From an uncultured Bacilli bacterium (GTDB taxonomy: Bacteria; Bacillota_I; Bacilli_A; RF39; UBA660): a DNA stretch of 64,000 bases. Position numbers and translations under genes: made by a program. The notes beneath the pieces are model-generated. The model worked only from the letters and a program-made list of their open reading frames with translations, was not told where the DNA came from and ran no database searches. Shown here in pieces: positions 52,301 through 60,670 of this stretch. Position 1 is the stretch's first letter; each line of letters begins with the position of its first letter. The stretch lies in NCBI GenBank assembly GCA_947629375.1, contig CANRDN010000007.1:1-64000 (forward strand), given 5' to 3'.

Positions 52301-52302
52301 TA

Positions 52303-52517
52303 TCAATTATTATGCTGTTTGTTTTTTATTTTATCAAAACTTTTATATATTAAAAATTGTAAGTTCTTAGAAGCAATTGAGCCTTGCTTACTAACATCAT
52401 AATTTTCATATACTTTTTTTAGCAACAAGTCCAATATCTTTACAGCATTGTTTTACTTCATCTGTTGTAAAAATGTGAAAATTATGATTATCTATATATT
52501 TTTTACCATTTTAATAT
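52303..52517 (-). pseudogene. Frameshifted gene remnant, family not recognised
   Basis: Two overlapping frames make one continuous protein end: DNHNFHIFTTDEVKQCCKDI then, after a +1 shift in an A-run (VAKK), VYENYDVSKQGSIASKNLQF ... KIKNKQHNN stop. No start or 5' part is present. The FTTDEV...GL pattern is reminiscent of the end of a SAM methyltransferase but too short to decide. It has its own terminator, so it was a real gene. Confidence 0.5.
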
Positions 52518-52561
52518 CTCCAATGATTCTAAGTATATCTTATTCTAAAATGTAATTATTA

Positions 52562-52592
52562 TAAAAACTCGAACCGAATGTGGCCCGAGTTT
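52562..52592 (-). terminator. Terminator after the hydrolase pseudogene
   Basis: AAACTCG and CGAGTTT arms around a ~13-base loop, then TTTATAATAATT on the minus strand, 5 bp after the hydrolase stop at 52598. Confidence 0.75.
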
Positions 52593-52597
52593 AATAT

Positions 52598-53200
52598 CTA
52601 TTGGTACCCAAAAGGAAGAAGTACAACGACTTGTCTTTTTTTAATTTCTTTTAAAAGTTCTGGGAAGGAATTATATCCAGCTTCTTCATTTAAATGTCCA
52701 TCATTATCTATTATGACTTCTTTAGCTTTTAAAGATTTAGCAAATTCTTTTAATACATTTTGTGGTATATATGAATCATTATCTCCGTACATACATACTA
52801 TTTCTTTTACATAATCCTTAATTTTAGATATTACATAATCATTAACATAATAAGATGGATTTATTTATTATGAATATCATTTTTGTCTGGTGATAAATAA
52901 TTATTAAAGCCACTAACTAAAACTAATTTTTTTGTACTTATTTTATTTTCCAAAATATATTTTAATGCACATATACTTCCCGTTGAATGTCCTATGATAA
53001 TAGTATTTTCATCCATTAAATTCTTTATTATAAACATCAATAATTTCTTTCCACTCACTATAGATATGATGCTTATCATCAATCGGAAATTGAGGTATTA
53101 TATATAAGCAATCTCGGTTATCCACTTGTTTCTTAAACCATGGAAACCAATTTTCAATATTACTACCTTTGAATCCATGAATAATAAAATAATTTTTCAT
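52598..53200 (-). pseudogene. RBBP9/YdeN-type serine hydrolase, two frameshifts
   Basis: Read across three frames it gives a near full-length ~195-residue alpha/beta hydrolase: FIIHGFKGSNIENWFPWFKK, PQFPIDDKHH, IIIGHSTGSICALKYIL (nucleophile Ser), LVLVSGFNNYLSP, VNDYVISKIKDYV, CMYGDNDSYIP (acid Asp) and DNDGHLNEEAGY (His). Frame breaks lie near 53010-53035 and near 52861. All three catalytic residues survive, so decay is recent or a sequencing error is possible. Small hydrolases of this family act on unknown esters/amides. Confidence 0.87.
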
Positions 53201-53292
53201 TTTCTATCTCCCATCTAATTTAGATTTGCATATTGGATTGTCAATTTACAAGTGTGTTTTCTAAATTGTCATAAATTTAGTATCAAATTCTA

Positions 53293-53321
53293 TTGTATAA
53301 AGAACAAACGTTTGATATAAT
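53293..53321 (+). promoter_or_regulatory. Plus-strand promoter of the small hydrophobic peptide gene
   Basis: -35 TTGTAT (53293-53298), 17-bp spacer, -10 TATAAT (53316-53321). It leaves a ~60-base leader before the ATG at 53387. Confidence 0.8.
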
Positions 53322-53386
53322 TTTCGTAGGGAATATTAGTTGTTGAGTGTCTACCAAATCTCTTATAGAGAGGAGGTTTGATAAAG

Positions 53387-53479
53387 ATGAAGACCAAGAC
53401 TTTTGTTATAAAAGTTCTAAAGCTCATTGCTATCATTTTATTTCTCCTTATCGTTATGATAGTAGTAATAAAAAAATGA
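53387..53479 (+). CDS. Candidate type I toxin: 30-residue hydrophobic peptide
   Basis: The only credible plus-strand gene. ATG 53387 follows AGGAGGTTTGATAAAG. The product begins MKTKTFVIKVLK, has a single ~17-residue membrane helix (LIAIILFLLIVMIVVI) and ends KK: the profile of membrane-depolarising toxins of Fst/TxpA/Ldr type, though not a recognised member. A promoter, a tight hairpin right after the stop, and a strong terminator make a complete ~240-base transcript. The 5' leader can pair with the 3' end (14 bp), as in type I toxin messengers. No antisense RNA promoter was confidently found, so function is inferred. Confidence 0.65.
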   Translation: MKTKTFVIKVLKLIAIILFLLIVMIVVIKK

Positions 53480-53564
53480 CACTTAATTCTTACAAGAATT
53501 AAATGTCTAAGCAATGTTAATTGGGTAGACATTCAACTTGCAAAAACTGAATGTTCCCTTTTTT
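53478..53564 (+). terminator. 3' hairpin and terminator of the toxin-like gene
   Basis: First hairpin 53478-53507 (TTAATTCT/AGAATTAA plus GACA/TGTC), then terminator arms 53529-53535 and 53548-53554 with six T at 53559-53564. The terminator's left arm lies inside the segment that can pair with the 5' leader. Confidence 0.8.
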
Positions 53565-53603
53565 ATTTTATGCAAGTTCCCTTGGCATATTCATAGTAAC
53601 ATA

Positions 53604-53629
53604 AAAACGACTTTTTGACAAGTCGTTTT
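53604..53629 (-). terminator. Terminator downstream of tRNA-Leu
   Basis: 10-bp stem AAAACGACTT/AAGTCGTTTT with a 6-base loop and T-runs on both strands; on the minus strand it follows the tRNA-Leu and the 11-bp repeats. Confidence 0.85.
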
Positions 53630-53689
53630 ATATTTGCTTTATATTTGCTTTATATTTGCTTTATATTTGCTTTATATTTGCTTTATATT
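53627..53689. repeat. Tandem repeat, 11 bp x 5 plus a partial copy
   Basis: The unit tttatatttgc begins at 53627, 53638, 53649, 53660 and 53671, with a partial copy at 53682-53689. Copies are identical. It lies between tRNA-Leu and its terminator. Confidence 0.95.
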
Positions 53690-53721
53690 AATACTCGAAA
53701 AGTTCGAGTTTTCTATCAATC

Positions 53722-53807
53722 TGGTGCCTGAGGTGGGACTTGAACCCACACGGTGTCGCCACCATCGGATTTTGAGTCCGACACGTCTACCATTCCATCA
53801 CTCAGGC
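53722..53807 (-). tRNA. tRNA-Leu (CAA)
   Basis: 86 bases including an encoded CCA. 7-bp acceptor GCCTGAG/CTCAGGC, discriminator A, anticodon loop CTCAAAA in a TCGGA/TCCGA stem giving anticodon CAA (reads UUG), a long variable arm as expected for Leu, and TpsiC arm with GGTTCAAGTCC. Own promoter upstream. Confidence 0.97.
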
Positions 53808-53818
53808 ATTACTAGGTT

Positions 53819-53847
53819 ATTGTATCATATTAATATTATAAATGCAA
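53819..53847 (-). promoter_or_regulatory. Promoter of tRNA-Leu
   Basis: -35 TTGCAT (53842-53847), 17-bp spacer, -10 TACAAT (53819-53824), 12 bases before the mature 5' end. Confidence 0.8.
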
Positions 53848-53848
53848 A

Positions 53849-53874
53849 ATAAAATCTCTATTAATTTAGAGATT
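53849..53874 (-). terminator. Terminator after the 531-residue flavoprotein
   Basis: 8-bp stem AATCTCTA/TAGAGATT (53867-53874 with 53853-53860) with the stop codon in the loop, followed by TTATTTT. It touches the tRNA promoter. Confidence 0.72.
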
Positions 53875-55456
53875 CATTTGTATATTTTTTTATTATTTCT
53901 TCAGCAACTTTTATTCCGTCTACAGCCGAAGTTGTTATTCCTCCAGAGTATCCTGCCCCTTCTCCTGCTGGATAGATTCCTTTTATGTTTGAAAGAAATT
54001 TATCATCTCTTAAGATTCTAACTGCTGAAGAAGTTCTTGTTTCTACGCCTGCTAAGATGACATCATCGTCAGAAAATCCACTTATCTTTTGTCCCATTGC
54101 CTCTATTCCCTCTTTTAAAGATTCATTGATGTAATAAGGAAATATTTCGTTTAAATTTGCAAAGGAATAGGATCCTTTGAACTCTGGATTTATATTGCCA
54201 AACTTATTCGATGAAGTATTCTTTTTATAATCCTTCCAAAGCTGTACAGGGATTTTTCCATCACCTTTTCTGTAGGCAAGTTCCTCAAGCTTTCTTTGAT
54301 ATTCCATACCACCAAGCGGATGATTCCCAAAATCTTCTTTTGTTACTGTTACTACAACAGCGCTATTAGCGTTTTCTCCATCACGTTTGTAATTACTCAT
54401 CCCATTGATAATTAGATGTCCTTCTTCACAAGAAGAATTTACAACGTATCCTCCTGGGCACATACAGAAAGTGTACACTCCTCTTCCGTCCTTAGCTTTA
54501 TGAGTTAGTTTATAACTAGCTGGTGGTAAGACATTTTTATAGTTTCCATACTGACTTTCATTGATTGTATCCTGTTTATGTTGGACTCTTAAACCTACAG
54601 CAAAAGACTTGGATTCCATATTTAAATGTCTATTGTAAAGCATATTAATCGTATCCCTTGCACTGTGACCAAGAGCTAGAACTAAAACATCACATATAAT
54701 TGTATCTTTATCGTTTATTGTAATCTTTTCTATTTTCCCATCATTTATCGTAAAATCAGTTAGACAAGTGTTATAGTAAAACTCTCCACCTAGGCTTATA
54801 ATCTTATTTCTAAGGTTAATTATGACACTTCTTAAAATATCTGTACCTATATGAGGTTTATTTACATAAGTTATCTCTTCAGGTGCCCCGTTTTCGACGA
54901 AGGTTTCGAATACTTTTTTAATTCTATTATTCTCGTCACTTACAAGCGTGTTAAGTTTCCCGTCAGAAAACGTTCCTGCTCCACCTTCACCAAAGCAGAC
55001 ATTTGAGTTAGTATTTAACTTTCCTGTTTCCCAAAACTCCGAAATAGTCTTAACTCTTTCCTCTACTTTTTCTCCACGCTCGATAACAATAGGACGATAT
55101 CCACTTTCAGCAAGAATTAAAGCACAGAATAATCCACAAGGTCCACTACCCACGACAACCGGTCTATGTTCTAGCACTTCTTTTCCGCAAGAAGGTAGTA
55201 TATACTCTTCTTTAGGTGCCTTAAGAATATCATTACTCTTTATTCTTTTTAGGATTTTATCTTCATTTGTTACAGATACATCAACTTCATAAGAATATAA
55301 AACATTTCTTTTATCTCTTGCATCGATTGATTTCTTTATAATCTTTATATTCTTTAAATCTTTATCTTTTATTTTTAATTTATCTAGTACTTTCTTTTTT
55401 AAAGCTTCAGTTGAATCTTTAGTCACTTCGATTTTAATTTGTCTTACTCTAACCAT
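53861..55456 (-). CDS. FAD-dependent oxidoreductase of unknown substrate
   Basis: 531 residues from ATG 55456 (MVRVRQIKIE; GGAAGAAG ahead); a TTG at 55477 is possible. N-terminal ~80-residue ferredoxin-like domain, then a Rossmann FAD site with VVGSGPCGLFCALILAESG (~100-118) and ERGEKVEER; NSNVCFGEGGAGTFSDGKLN and GVETRTSSAVRILRD are hallmarks of the large uncharacterised FAD-dehydrogenase family common in Firmicutes; the end has YPAGEGAGYSGGITTSAVDG. The start overlaps the end of the next flavoprotein gene by 8 bp, so the two are co-translated. Confidence 0.9.
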   Translation of the reverse strand: MVRVRQIKIEVTKDSTEALKKKVLDKLKIKDKDLKNIKIIKKSIDARDKRNVLYSYEVDVSVTNEDKILKRIKSNDILKAPKEEYILPSCGKEVLEHRPVVVGSGPCGLFCALILAESGYRPIVIERGEKVEERVKTISEFWETGKLNTNSNVCFGEGGAGTFSDGKLNTLVSDENNRIKKVFETFVENGAPEEITYVNKPHIGTDILRSVIINLRNKIISLGGEFYYNTCLTDFTINDGKIEKITINDKDTIICDVLVLALGHSARDTINMLYNRHLNMESKSFAVGLRVQHKQDTINESQYGNYKNVLPPASYKLTHKAKDGRGVYTFCMCPGGYVVNSSCEEGHLIINGMSNYKRDGENANSAVVVTVTKEDFGNHPLGGMEYQRKLEELAYRKGDGKIPVQLWKDYKKNTSSNKFGNINPEFKGSYSFANLNEIFPYYINESLKEGIEAMGQKISGFSDDDVILAGVETRTSSAVRILRDDKFLSNIKGIYPAGEGAGYSGGITTSAVDGIKVAEEIIKKYTNESLN

Positions 55457-56657
55457 TTTTAACACTTCTTCCTGCAACTAGGCCTGATATCCAAGCAAAA
55501 CCTAAGTTGTAACCACCGCATTCGCCATCGACATCTAAAAGTTCTCCAACTACATAAAAGCCTTTTACTATTTTAGATTCCATAGTTAAAGAATCAATTT
55601 CCTTAGTGTCCACGCCACCAGTACAAACTTGAGCATTATCAAAGTCTTTCGTTCCAACAATTAAAACATCAAAATGAGTTAGATTTTCTATTAATCTATC
55701 TTTCTCTATTTCCGTTAAAGACTCCCAACTTTTATCTTTATTTAGATTAGATTTATTTAAAACAATCTTAACAAGTTTATAATTTAAAATTCCTTCTAAG
55801 AATTGTTCTAGACTCCTATCTTTTAAAGTTTTAACTCTTTCTTCTAAAAACTCTTTAACATCTTCGATTGAAGGTAAAAAATCAATAATTACTTTTACTT
55901 CTTTATTATTATGAAGTGCTCTACTTGCAATACCACTTAAATTAAAGATACATATTCCACTAAGTCCATAATCTGTAAACATTACTTCTCCTAGTTCTTC
56001 TTTTATTAATTGATTATCAACATAAAGAGAAACTTTTGAAGTGTTCCTTACTCCCATCCAGTCTTTGAAATAATTATCCTGCCCTACAAGCTGAACTAAA
56101 GATGGTAAGACATCAATAATATTGTGACCCATCTTTCTACATATGTCATACCCTAGATTCTTATCCTTATAGTAAGCATTACTTCCTGTTGCAAGAATAA
56201 CTTTATCAGCTTTTATTATTTCGTTATCTAGGCACTCTATATAAAATTCATTATTTTCTTTCTTTACACTTTTTACACAAGTGTTGTTCCTTATTTCTAC
56301 GCCAAGACATTTTGCTTCATTTAAAAGAGCATTACGAATGCTGTAAGCTTGCATTGACATTGGGTAATAATATCCATTTTTTATAGTGGGCACTATTCCG
56401 ATATCCTTAAAGAAATTTAAAACTTCTTCTCTATTTTCTTTAGTGTTTACTTTTTCTATAAAGCTACCATCAGTTGAATAAAAATGTTTATTAGTAAAGT
56501 CTTCATTCCAATAGTTACATCTACCATTTCCTGTTACTAATATTTTTTTGGCCAGATTTTCTTGTTTTTCTAGTACTGTAACATCACAACCATTTTTCTT
56601 TGCTTCTATAGAAGATACAAGTCCACTTGCTCCTCCACCAATTACAACAACTTTCAT
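55449..56657 (-). CDS. NAD(P)/FAD-dependent oxidoreductase, HI0933/BaiN-like
   Basis: 402 residues. FAD-binding VIGGGASGLVSSIEA at residues 4-18, EKQENLAKKILVTGNGRCNY (the GNGRCN motif of HI0933/YhiN/BaiN proteins), and C-terminal GVDTKEID ... VGELLDVDGECGGYNLGFAW. Family members include a bile-acid enone reductase, but most have no known substrate. It is first of a flavoprotein pair, directly downstream of scpAB by 22 bp. Confidence 0.92.
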   Translation of the reverse strand: MKVVVIGGGASGLVSSIEAKKNGCDVTVLEKQENLAKKILVTGNGRCNYWNEDFTNKHFYSTDGSFIEKVNTKENREEVLNFFKDIGIVPTIKNGYYYPMSMQAYSIRNALLNEAKCLGVEIRNNTCVKSVKKENNEFYIECLDNEIIKADKVILATGSNAYYKDKNLGYDICRKMGHNIIDVLPSLVQLVGQDNYFKDWMGVRNTSKVSLYVDNQLIKEELGEVMFTDYGLSGICIFNLSGIASRALHNNKEVKVIIDFLPSIEDVKEFLEERVKTLKDRSLEQFLEGILNYKLVKIVLNKSNLNKDKSWESLTEIEKDRLIENLTHFDVLIVGTKDFDNAQVCTGGVDTKEIDSLTMESKIVKGFYVVGELLDVDGECGGYNLGFAWISGLVAGRSVKNG

Positions 56658-56679
56658 AGCTCACCTCTTTATAGCTTGA

Positions 56680-57240
56680 TTATTCTTCTTTATATTTAGA
56701 TTGATACAAATCTGTTTCATCACTATTTTCTACTATTTCTTCAAATTTAGGTAATTCATCTTTGGAAGATAATCCAAAGTAATCTAAAAAGTCTCTTGTA
56801 GTAGCATAAGTAGTTGACTTAAAAGCTCCCTCACTTTTTCCTACTTCTTTTATAAATCCTTTGGCCATTAATCTTCTTATCATTTCTCTTGAGTTTACTC
56901 CTCTTATATTGTCGACATCTTGAACAGTTACTGGTTCGTTATAAGCAACAATTGCTAAAGTCTCTAAAGCAGCTTGTGACAAAGTATTGGTAGTAGGATT
57001 TTCAATTAATTTTTGATAATAGTCACGATGTTCTTTTTTTGTTGTCAATTTAAAAGTGTTTCCTAAAAAGCTAAGTTGTATTCCATAAGTTTCATCTTCA
57101 TATCTACTTCTCAATATTCTAATCAATTCTTTAGCATCTTCTTCATTTATATCTAATATTTCTTGTATTTGTTCAAGAGTTAATCCTTCATCTCCCACTA
57201 CAAATAAAAGTCCTTCAAGTATTCCAATAAATCTATTCAT
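56680..57240 (-). CDS. scpB: Segregation and condensation protein B
   Basis: 186 residues from ATG 57240 (MNRFIGILEGLLF; GAGGTACAAG ahead). Two winged helices: EGLTLEQIQEIL and the conserved TLSQAALETLAIVAYNEPVT; RGVNSREMIRRL follows. Forms the SMC-ScpA-ScpB complex that compacts and segregates the chromosome. Overlaps the scpA stop by 8 bp. Confidence 0.96.
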   Translation of the reverse strand: MNRFIGILEGLLFVVGDEGLTLEQIQEILDINEEDAKELIRILRSRYEDETYGIQLSFLGNTFKLTTKKEHRDYYQKLIENPTTNTLSQAALETLAIVAYNEPVTVQDVDNIRGVNSREMIRRLMAKGFIKEVGKSEGAFKSTTYATTRDFLDYFGLSSKDELPKFEEIVENSDETDLYQSKYKEE

Positions 57241-57958
57241 CTTGTACCTCACATATGATATCTCCATATTCTGTTTCTTGAGATATCTTAAGTTCATTTT
57301 TCTTTGCCATTTCAAGTATAGCTAGAAAAGTTACAACTACATATTCTTTATTTAAGACATCAAATAACTCTAAGAAGTTAACTTTCTTTTTCTTTTTTAA
57401 AATATTTCTTATAGATACTGTTCTTTCTTCTACACTCATTTCTTTTTGAGTAACTTTAGTATTTAATGGTTGTTCTAACCTTTTTCTTTCCAAGAACTTT
57501 TGAAATGCAAGTAGTAAGTCATCTAAAGTAACATCACTATTATTAATCATTTTATCAGTATCACTATATTCTTTTAAGTTTTCTGGAAGTCTTGTATATA
57601 TTTGTTTTCTTTCACTTTCAAGTTCTTTAAAATCTTCAGTTAAATCTTTATATTTTTGATATTCAATAAGTTTATTTACTAAAGCTTCTTTAGAGTCTTC
57701 AACACTTTCTTCATCGTCTTCCTCTTCTTGTCTTGGAAGTAATAATTTAGATTTCATCTCGATAAGTTCACTTGCCATTACAAGATAACTACTGGCAATC
57801 TCTAGATTCATTTTCTCCATTTTTTCTATGAAATCTAGATACTCATCGATTATTATTTCTATTTTTAAATTTAAAAGATCCATTTTCTTTTCTTTTATTA
57901 AATGTAAAAGTAAATCTAAAGGTCCTTCAAAATCATCAATTTTTAGAGTTATTTCCAT
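57233..57958 (-). CDS. scpA: Segregation and condensation protein A (kleisin)
   Basis: 241 residues from ATG 57958 (MEITLKIDDF; AAGGA upstream). FEGPLDLLLHLIKEKKMDL at the start is the kleisin N-terminal signature that binds the SMC neck; acidic middle (RQEEEDDEESVEDSKEA); winged-helix end binds the SMC head. Bridges SMC and ScpB. Followed by scpB with overlap. Confidence 0.96.
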   Translation of the reverse strand: MEITLKIDDFEGPLDLLLHLIKEKKMDLLNLKIEIIIDEYLDFIEKMEKMNLEIASSYLVMASELIEMKSKLLLPRQEEEDDEESVEDSKEALVNKLIEYQKYKDLTEDFKELESERKQIYTRLPENLKEYSDTDKMINNSDVTLDDLLLAFQKFLERKRLEQPLNTKVTQKEMSVEERTVSIRNILKKKKKVNFLELFDVLNKEYVVVTFLAILEMAKKNELKISQETEYGDIICEVQDE

Positions 57959-57985
57959 CTTTATCATTCCTTAATAAACAATGTT

Positions 57986-58015
57986 ATTATAACACGAAGC
58001 AAGAAATATTAACAA
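57986..58015 (-). promoter_or_regulatory. Promoter of scpAB
   Basis: -35 TTGTTA (58010-58015), 18-bp spacer, -10 TATAAT (57986-57991), about 28 bp before the scpA start. Confidence 0.65.
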
Positions 58016-58059
58016 TAAAAGAACAACCCGATTTATAAATAAAGCATACAAAAATTTTG

Positions 58060-58099
58060 CATCAAAAAAAGTTATTACGGTTCTGAGTAATAACTTTTT
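58060..58099 (-). terminator. Terminator after the spoVA operon
   Basis: Perfect 13-bp stem (58087-58099 with 58066-58078), 8-base loop, and seven T on the minus strand. T-runs on the plus side make it bidirectional. Confidence 0.92.
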
Positions 58100-58121
58100 A
58101 AGTAAAGAACATTTTTTAATG

Positions 58122-58472
58122 TTAATCTTTCGGATTAAAGATAAGTAATAATATAAATGAGAAAAAGACTGCTGAGACTATACCTGCTGCTGTTAAGTCA
58201 AACATTCCCATAAGGATTCCAATAACTCCCATTTCATTTGCTTTTGCAATGGCTCCGTGGATTAAAGAGTGACCAAAAGATGTTATGGGAACCATTGCGC
58301 CTGGGCCTACAAAATTTATTATCATATCGTAGATATTAAAAGTATCAAGTAGAGCTCCAATTACTACAAAGATACTCGTAATGTGTCCTGCTGTTAATTT
58401 TGTATTATCTAAAATTATTTGACCAATTAAACATATTAGTCCAACAAATAAAAATGAATTTAAATATGTCAT
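58122..58472 (-). CDS. spoVAE: Stage V sporulation protein AE
   Basis: 116 residues, mostly membrane helices (four), with the conserved GPGAMVPITSFGHSLIHGAI. Part of the inner-membrane channel that loads dipicolinic acid into the forespore and releases it at germination. ATG overlaps the spoVAD stop by 4 bp. Last gene of the operon. Confidence 0.93.
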   Translation of the reverse strand: MTYLNSFLFVGLICLIGQIILDNTKLTAGHITSIFVVIGALLDTFNIYDMIINFVGPGAMVPITSFGHSLIHGAIAKANEMGVIGILMGMFDLTAAGIVSAVFFSFILLLIFNPKD

Positions 58473-59464
58473 CTTACACTCTCCAAACTAACAGCGTGAC
58501 TAATTGATAAAATAGGATTCTTTTGGTAGACAAAGGTTGGGGAAAATAAAGCACCAGTGGCAACGATTAAAACACGCTTTAAGATTCCTTTTTCAATTAA
58601 AGGGAAAACATAAGAATAATTTACAAGAGGTGAACAAGCTGGTCCACTTCCACCTGCTAAAGTTTCTTTTTGGTTTTTAATATCAAAAATCATTAAGCCA
58701 CTATCGGAATAGTTATTAGATAATTCTATTCCATATTCTGAAGCCATATAGTCTTTTAATATTTCTTTTCCATATAGACCTAAGTCACCAGTTATTATTA
58801 AGTCATAATAATTAACATCTCTTTTGGTTTCTCTTAAATGATCCATTATCGTTTCCCCTGCTGCCACTGCCATACAAGCACCCATATTATTGGGGTCTTT
58901 TTGATCCATATCACAGATTCTTCCTACTGTTGCACTATCGACTTTGATTCTTGACTTGGTATTTGAAAGTAATACACTAGCGCCACCCGTAGTTGTAAAA
59001 GTAGCACTAGATGGACGAGGTGCTCCGTATTCAACAGGATTTCTAAATTGTTTTTCACTCGATAAATTGTGACTTGAAACACTTACTATTGCATTTCTAA
59101 TTTTTCCTGAATCTATAAAGTTAGCGGCAATAAGCATTCCCTCAGTACTTGTAGAACACGCACTAAATATTCCTAGATGAGGTATCTTAAACTTTTGTAA
59201 AGCATAGGAAGTTGCACATATTTGATTTAATAAATCACCACCAATTATTAAGTCTATTTCCTTGATGTTTTTTCTTGCTTTTCGTAACAAGATTTCAACT
59301 GAGTCCTGCATTAATTTTACTTCTGCCATCTCCCAAGACTTTTCTTGACAATATAAATCTTTATAGCTTTTATCAAATTTGTTACCTAAAGGACCTTTCT
59401 TTTCATAAGGACCTACTACTGTCGATTGATTATTAATGTAGACATTATTATATTTAAAAGTCAT
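58469..59464 (-). CDS. spoVAD: Stage V sporulation protein AD
   Basis: 331 residues from ATG 59464 (GGAGGTGTTTAAG ahead). Thiolase-like fold: GIFSACSTSTEGMLIAANFI (region of the thiolase Cys), TTGGASVLL, GACMAVAAGETIMDH, ITGDLGLYG. Binds dipicolinic acid as the soluble lid of the SpoVA channel. Lies between spoVAC and spoVAE. Confidence 0.95.
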   Translation of the reverse strand: MTFKYNNVYINNQSTVVGPYEKKGPLGNKFDKSYKDLYCQEKSWEMAEVKLMQDSVEILLRKARKNIKEIDLIIGGDLLNQICATSYALQKFKIPHLGIFSACSTSTEGMLIAANFIDSGKIRNAIVSVSSHNLSSEKQFRNPVEYGAPRPSSATFTTTGGASVLLSNTKSRIKVDSATVGRICDMDQKDPNNMGACMAVAAGETIMDHLRETKRDVNYYDLIITGDLGLYGKEILKDYMASEYGIELSNNYSDSGLMIFDIKNQKETLAGGSGPACSPLVNYSYVFPLIEKGILKRVLIVATGALFSPTFVYQKNPILSISHAVSLESVR

Positions 59465-59465
59465 C

Positions 59466-59909
59466 TTAAACACCTCCAAAGATTAGGAATCTAATTGCTC
59501 CAAAAAACGCTGCACTAGCAATACCCAAGACAATAACACTTCCTGCTAATTTAAACATATTGCTACCCACGCCATATATTAAACCTTCTTTTTTGAATTC
59601 TAATCCAGCACTCATAATCGAATGAGCAAAACCTGTTATAGGAATTATTAATCCGCATTTAGCAAAATTAACCCATTTATCGAAGAAGCCAAGTGCTGTG
59701 AATAAACAAGCAACAAAGATTAAAGTAACAATCATAAATGTCGTAGCGTCCTTAGTAGGTATTTCAAATAAATAAGAATATAGTTCTGTTAAGAATACTG
59801 AAATTACTCCCATAAGACCACCAACTAGAAAGGAAGTTATCGCATTTGCTACTCTACTTTCTGTAGGTTTATGCCTATTTACAATCTCTTTATAATCTTT
59901 CTTTTCCAT
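59466..59909 (-). CDS. spoVAC: Stage V sporulation protein AC
   Basis: 147 residues from ATG 59909 (MEKKDYKEIV; GGTGATGAT ahead). Four to five membrane helices and the conserved GLIIPITGFAHSIMSAGLEF with a final YGVGSNMFKLAGSVI. Mechanosensitive part of the SpoVA channel. spoVAA and spoVAB, present in Bacillus, are absent, as in many clostridial and gut spore formers. Confidence 0.95.
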   Translation of the reverse strand: MEKKDYKEIVNRHKPTESRVANAITSFLVGGLMGVISVFLTELYSYLFEIPTKDATTFMIVTLIFVACLFTALGFFDKWVNFAKCGLIIPITGFAHSIMSAGLEFKKEGLIYGVGSNMFKLAGSVIVLGIASAAFFGAIRFLIFGGV

Positions 59910-59961
59910 ATCATCACCAATAGTATTTTTTGCAATAAAAAAAATAATATACAAAAAAGTC

Positions 59962-60627
59962 TTAAACTTGTCTTGTAATATTATTTCTAATTTTTGAAAG
60001 TATTTTAACTTCTTTACGGGATACCTGTACTTGAGTCATACCTAACTCCCTAGAAGTTTCTTTTTGACTCTTGTCTTGAAAGTATCTAGACTCTATTAAT
60101 CTTCTTTCCAGTTCAGGAAGTTTATTAATCTCTTCTTTTAAAGTTAAGATATCTTCATCGTAACCTTTTTCTTCGTAAGACTCGTAATCATAAAGATTTA
60201 AATCTTTACCTTCATCATTTAGTTCATAATCTAAACTTTTAACAGAAAGAGAACTATTTATAGCATTTATAATATCTTCTTTAGGAAGTTCTAGATATAC
60301 TGCTATATCTTCGATTGTTGGTTCACAAGAATTAACCTGTGTTAAATATTCTTTTACTTTAGCAATTGATCTTATAAGTCTATCAGTATCATAGTTTAAT
60401 TTAATAGTTCTATTTTCTCTTAAGTATTTAAGTATTTCGCCTTTTATATAAAAGTGTGCATAAGTAGAAAATTTAGCATTGCTATCACTTTTATAATGTT
60501 TTAAAGCCTCTTGAAGTCCTATATTACCTACTTGATATAAGTCCTCTAAATCATTAGGGTTATGACTATATTTTTTAGCAATACTATATATTAAATTCTT
60601 AAACAGCTCTACTGTTTCATTATCCAT
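59962..60627 (-). CDS. sigF: Sporulation sigma factor, SigF-like (SigF/SigG group)
   Basis: 221 residues, sigma-70 regions 2 (DLEDLYQVGNIGLQEAL, FSTYAHFYIKGEIL) to 4 (ELERRLIESRYFQDKSQKET; MTQVQVSRKEVKIL). The QVQVSR helix is typical of SigF/SigG. In Bacillus sigF is followed by spoVA, as here, and Spo0A boxes upstream fit the spoIIA promoter, so SigF is preferred. The anti-sigma genes spoIIAA and spoIIAB, which should precede it, are not here; a clostripain-type gene is. So SigG or a relative remains possible. Confidence 0.8.
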   Translation of the reverse strand: MDNETVELFKNLIYSIAKKYSHNPNDLEDLYQVGNIGLQEALKHYKSDSNAKFSTYAHFYIKGEILKYLRENRTIKLNYDTDRLIRSIAKVKEYLTQVNSCEPTIEDIAVYLELPKEDIINAINSSLSVKSLDYELNDEGKDLNLYDYESYEEKGYDEDILTLKEEINKLPELERRLIESRYFQDKSQKETSRELGMTQVQVSRKEVKILSKIRNNITRQV

Positions 60628-60670
60628 TTAATCACCTTTGTTTTATAAATATAGACTATTTTTTAAACAA

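Noticed and set aside
53290-53532. Minus-strand 80-residue frame over the toxin-like gene
   Set aside because: It has no ribosome site and lies antisense to a complete plus-strand unit with promoter, SD and terminator.
53634-53852. Plus-strand 72-residue frame containing GLEPTRCRHHRI-like text
   Set aside because: It is the antisense of tRNA-Leu and the 11-bp repeats, a well-known false gene.
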